DNA from: Lachnospiraceae bacterium
GTDB lineage: Bacteria > Bacillota > Clostridia > Lachnospirales > Lachnospiraceae
Direction: 5' to 3'
DNA length: 6,811 nucleotides
NCBI GenBank assembly: GCA_009774615.1
Contig: VSOC01000171.1
Coordinates: 1 to 6,811, forward strand
Part shown: positions 5,493 to 6,811 of the stretch, piece after piece
Layout of the letters: every line of letters begins with the position of its first letter
Numbering within the stretch: position 1 is the first letter of the stretch
Translations under genes and position numbers: made by a program
Notes under the pieces: generated by a model
Seen by the model: only the letters and a program-made list of their open reading frames with translations
The model's database searches: none
What the model was told of the DNA's origin: nothing

Positions 5493-5521
5493 ATTATAAG
5501 CGGCGGTTCCCGGACAGTAAA
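5493..5521 (-). promoter_or_regulatory. Promoter of the PEBP/ArAE operon
   Basis: On the minus strand, TTTACT (5516-5521, 4/6 match to TTGACA) is separated by 17 nt from a perfect TATAAT (5493-5498). This gives a leader of about 30 nt before the PEBP start codon. The -35 is one base away from the palindrome at 5523-5542, so a bound regulator would touch or displace RNA polymerase. Confidence 0.7.
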
Positions 5522-5522
5522 T

Positions 5523-5542
5523 TACCCACTTTTTTGTGGGTA
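5523..5542. promoter_or_regulatory. Perfect palindromic operator, probable HxlR binding site
   Basis: TACCCAC-TTTTTT-GTGGGTA: two perfect 7-bp arms around a 6-nt spacer. It lies directly upstream of the PEBP -35 and ends one base before the HxlR stop codon. No T-run follows the right arm on the minus strand, so it does not look like a terminator. HxlR-family proteins bind such dyads as dimers, and TACGCAC-T6 at 3546 near the other HxlR gene has the same half-site layout. Position upstream of the -35 allows either activation or repression. Confidence 0.65.
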
Positions 5543-5908
5543 CTAATCCGGGATAACTCCCTTTTCCTCCAGGATATGTTCCATGCCGTTTGCTTTCAGG
5601 TAGTCAATCCCTATATGCTGCATGATTCTCAATGCTTCCAGTATTTTCATTCCCATATCATCCGTCAGAGAATATTCCACCCGGAGTGGATATCCCTCAT
5701 AGGATTTCTTTTCCACAAAACCATAATCCGTCAGTTCCTTTAACTGCTCCAGCAGCATCTTCTGTGTAATGCCGTCTATGTCACGTTCCAGCTTCGCCAA
5801 AGATGTAGCCCCTAAACGCAGCCGCCATAAGATGATTGGTTTCCATTTTCCCTTAATCATGTCATGCACGAGTTCCAAAGGGCAGGTATATTCCGTCCGC
5901 ATTTTCAT
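5543..5908 (-). CDS. HxlR-family winged-helix transcriptional regulator (second copy)
   Basis: 121 residues. Cys9 in YTCPLEL precedes IKGKWKPIILWRL (18-30), then the recognition region LAKLERDIDGITQKMLLEQL (37-56), and the wing YPLRVEYSLTDDMG. The length and order are those of HxlR proteins, and the Cys-Pro position matches that of the first HxlR protein in this window, from which it is otherwise clearly diverged. The ATG at 5908 has AAAGGAG (5918-5924) 9 nt upstream; Met3 is a less likely start. It stands 83 nt upstream of the PEBP gene in the same direction, with a promoter and palindrome between them. It is probably a local regulator of the PEBP/ArAE operon, possibly sensing a toxic or oxidising small molecule through Cys9. 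The effector is unknown. Confidence 0.92.
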   Translation of the reverse strand: MKMRTEYTCPLELVHDMIKGKWKPIILWRLRLGATSLAKLERDIDGITQKMLLEQLKELTDYGFVEKKSYEGYPLRVEYSLTDDMGMKILEALRIMQHIGIDYLKANGMEHILEEKGVIPD

Positions 5909-5973
5909 AGGCAGATACTCCTTTCGCTCTCCGATATTTCCTATTGCTTCGGCAGGATATCGTTCCCGCTAAA

Positions 5974-5999
5974 GCAAAAGCACCCACTTTTGCCAAAAG
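5974..5999. repeat. Overlapping inverted repeats upstream of the second HxlR gene
   Basis: GCAAAAG (5974-5980) pairs with CTTTTGC (5987-5993) around a CACCCA loop. The same CTTTTG also forms a second dyad, CTTTTG-C-CAAAAG (5987-5999). The CACCCACTTTT core (5981-5991) resembles the TACCCAC-T6 half of the palindrome at 5523. It may be a weaker HxlR site for autoregulation. A weak terminator for the upstream gene is less likely, because the stem is AT-rich and no clear T-run follows on the minus strand. Confidence 0.35.
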
Positions 6000-6025
6000 G
6001 TATCCTATACACCAAATTGTATACA

Positions 6026-6811
6026 TCAAAATTCTTCATCTTCCGGCTCAAAATACTCCAGCAGAGAAAGATACAATTCTTCCGGGCGCTCCGGCAGGTA
6101 ATCATCATAACTGGAAATATCCTGCACGGTATGGTTGCTGTACTCCACCTGCGCCCGCCAGGACGGTCTGCCCTCTGGTTCCGTTGGCATATCCTCCCCG
6201 CTTTCCTCCAGATCATCCCCGTATAAATCTTCATCAAAAAGATTATCCGTGAAATGATCATCCTCATCAGGTTTCAGGCAGTAATCCTGCTCCCACATAA
6301 AGATTTCCAGTGTATGTACGATATACCGCAGCAGCTTCGCCATCTGCCCGCCCTCCAGCGTGACAGACTGCTCCCCGTCCTCTGCCTGGAAATCTGTCAT
6401 TGTCAGCACACGGCTTTTCCGGTCAATGGTAAAACGGCAGTCAGCCATTTCCATATCACCATACCCATCGTAAACCTCAGTATGCACTTCAAAAGACAAT
6501 GTATTGATAACAAGCTGCTTTTTCATGGCATTGCGCTCTGCATGGGGAAAACAGGCATTGAAAACCTCACGTGCCGTGTCAGCCACCTCCGGGCATTGAT
6601 CGTGCATTTTGGCTTTCAGCCATTTCTTCTCGCTGTCCGTAAGCCGCCGCATGGGGAAGTCCATCAGGCGGTTCATATCCATTGCCGCCGCTTTTTCCGC
6701 AGCGCTTAAACGGGAACAGGCTTTGCAGATGTGGGCGGCATGGCCCTTCCCGGAAAACTTTTCATTTGCCTTATGCTCACCGCATATTTTACAGTAATGC
6801 CCGTGCGGGCG
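6026..6811 (-). CDS. Uncharacterised zinc-ribbon protein with acidic tail (partial, 5' end beyond right edge)
   Basis: The frame is open from the window edge, so the gene is longer than the 218 residues counted from the internal ATG at 6682. 261 residues are visible. The extra N-terminal part contains two CxxC pairs, Cys7/Cys10 (HYCKICGEHK) and Cys29/Cys32 (HICKACSR), spaced as in a treble-clef or zinc-ribbon fold, so the true start must lie just outside the window. The middle (about residues 90-170) looks like a mixed alpha/beta domain. A very acidic stretch spans about 181-208, and the C-terminus is again acidic (FEPEDEEF). I recall similar hypothetical proteins in Lachnospiraceae but know no function. 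There is no signal peptide or membrane segment. It is separated from the HxlR gene by 117 nt and is not clearly in its operon. Confidence 0.75.
   Translation of the reverse strand, partial: RPHGHYCKICGEHKANEKFSGKGHAAHICKACSRLSAAEKAAAMDMNRLMDFPMRRLTDSEKKWLKAKMHDQCPEVADTAREVFNACFPHAERNAMKKQLVINTLSFEVHTEVYDGYGDMEMADCRFTIDRKSRVLTMTDFQAEDGEQSVTLEGGQMAKLLRYIVHTLEIFMWEQDYCLKPDEDDHFTDNLFDEDLYGDDLEESGEDMPTEPEGRPSWRAQVEYSNHTVQDISSYDDYLPERPEELYLSLLEYFEPEDEEF

Noticed and set aside
5523..5542. Palindrome as a rho-independent terminator for the HxlR gene
   Set aside because: The T-run is in the loop, not after the stem, and the element abuts the -35 of a good promoter; an operator fits better.

Overview
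The window looks like chromosomal DNA from a gut-type Clostridia, most likely Lachnospiraceae. This is inferred from moderate GC, strong AGGAGG-type ribosome binding sites, a GHKL/LytTR-style two-component pair, two HxlR regulators, and a DUF6033-like gene, which I recall mainly from that family. No RNA gene, insertion sequence or CRISPR array is visible. Nearly all genes lie on the minus strand; only the HxlR/NTF2-like pair at 3605-4368 is on the plus strand.

Left part (1-2382, minus strand, read right to left): a compact operon encodes a receiver-only response regulator (TTG start), an overlapping membrane GHKL sensor kinase, and a DUF6033-like gene interrupted by an in-frame TGA directly followed by ATG. 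The DUF6033-like gene runs off the left edge. Upstream, in the 299-base gap 2383-2681, lie two exact 9-bp direct repeats 22 bp apart (the geometry of AgrA/LytTR sites), a possible -10, and the terminator of the next gene. The response regulator has no DNA-binding domain, so what reads the repeats is an open question.

Middle (2651-4449): an amidohydrolase gene (minus) is divergent from an HxlR regulator and an NTF2/SnoaL-like protein (plus, ATGA overlap). The shared control region carries a TACGCAC half-site followed by T6. A strong bidirectional terminator closes the plus-strand pair.

Right part (4451-6811, minus strand): a second HxlR gene precedes a PEBP (YbhB/YbcL-like) gene and an overlapping ArAE/FUSC-type membrane protein gene. 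The PEBP promoter (TTTACT-17-TATAAT) abuts a perfect palindrome, TACCCAC-T6-GTGGGTA, which resembles the half-site at the other HxlR locus. At the right edge is a partial gene for a zinc-ribbon protein of unknown function with an acidic tail.

The two HxlR modules look like small stress or small-molecule response units: each regulator has an N-terminal Cys next to the winged helix and sits with an enzyme-like or transport-like partner. The left operon is a separate signalling unit. Functions beyond family level are inference.
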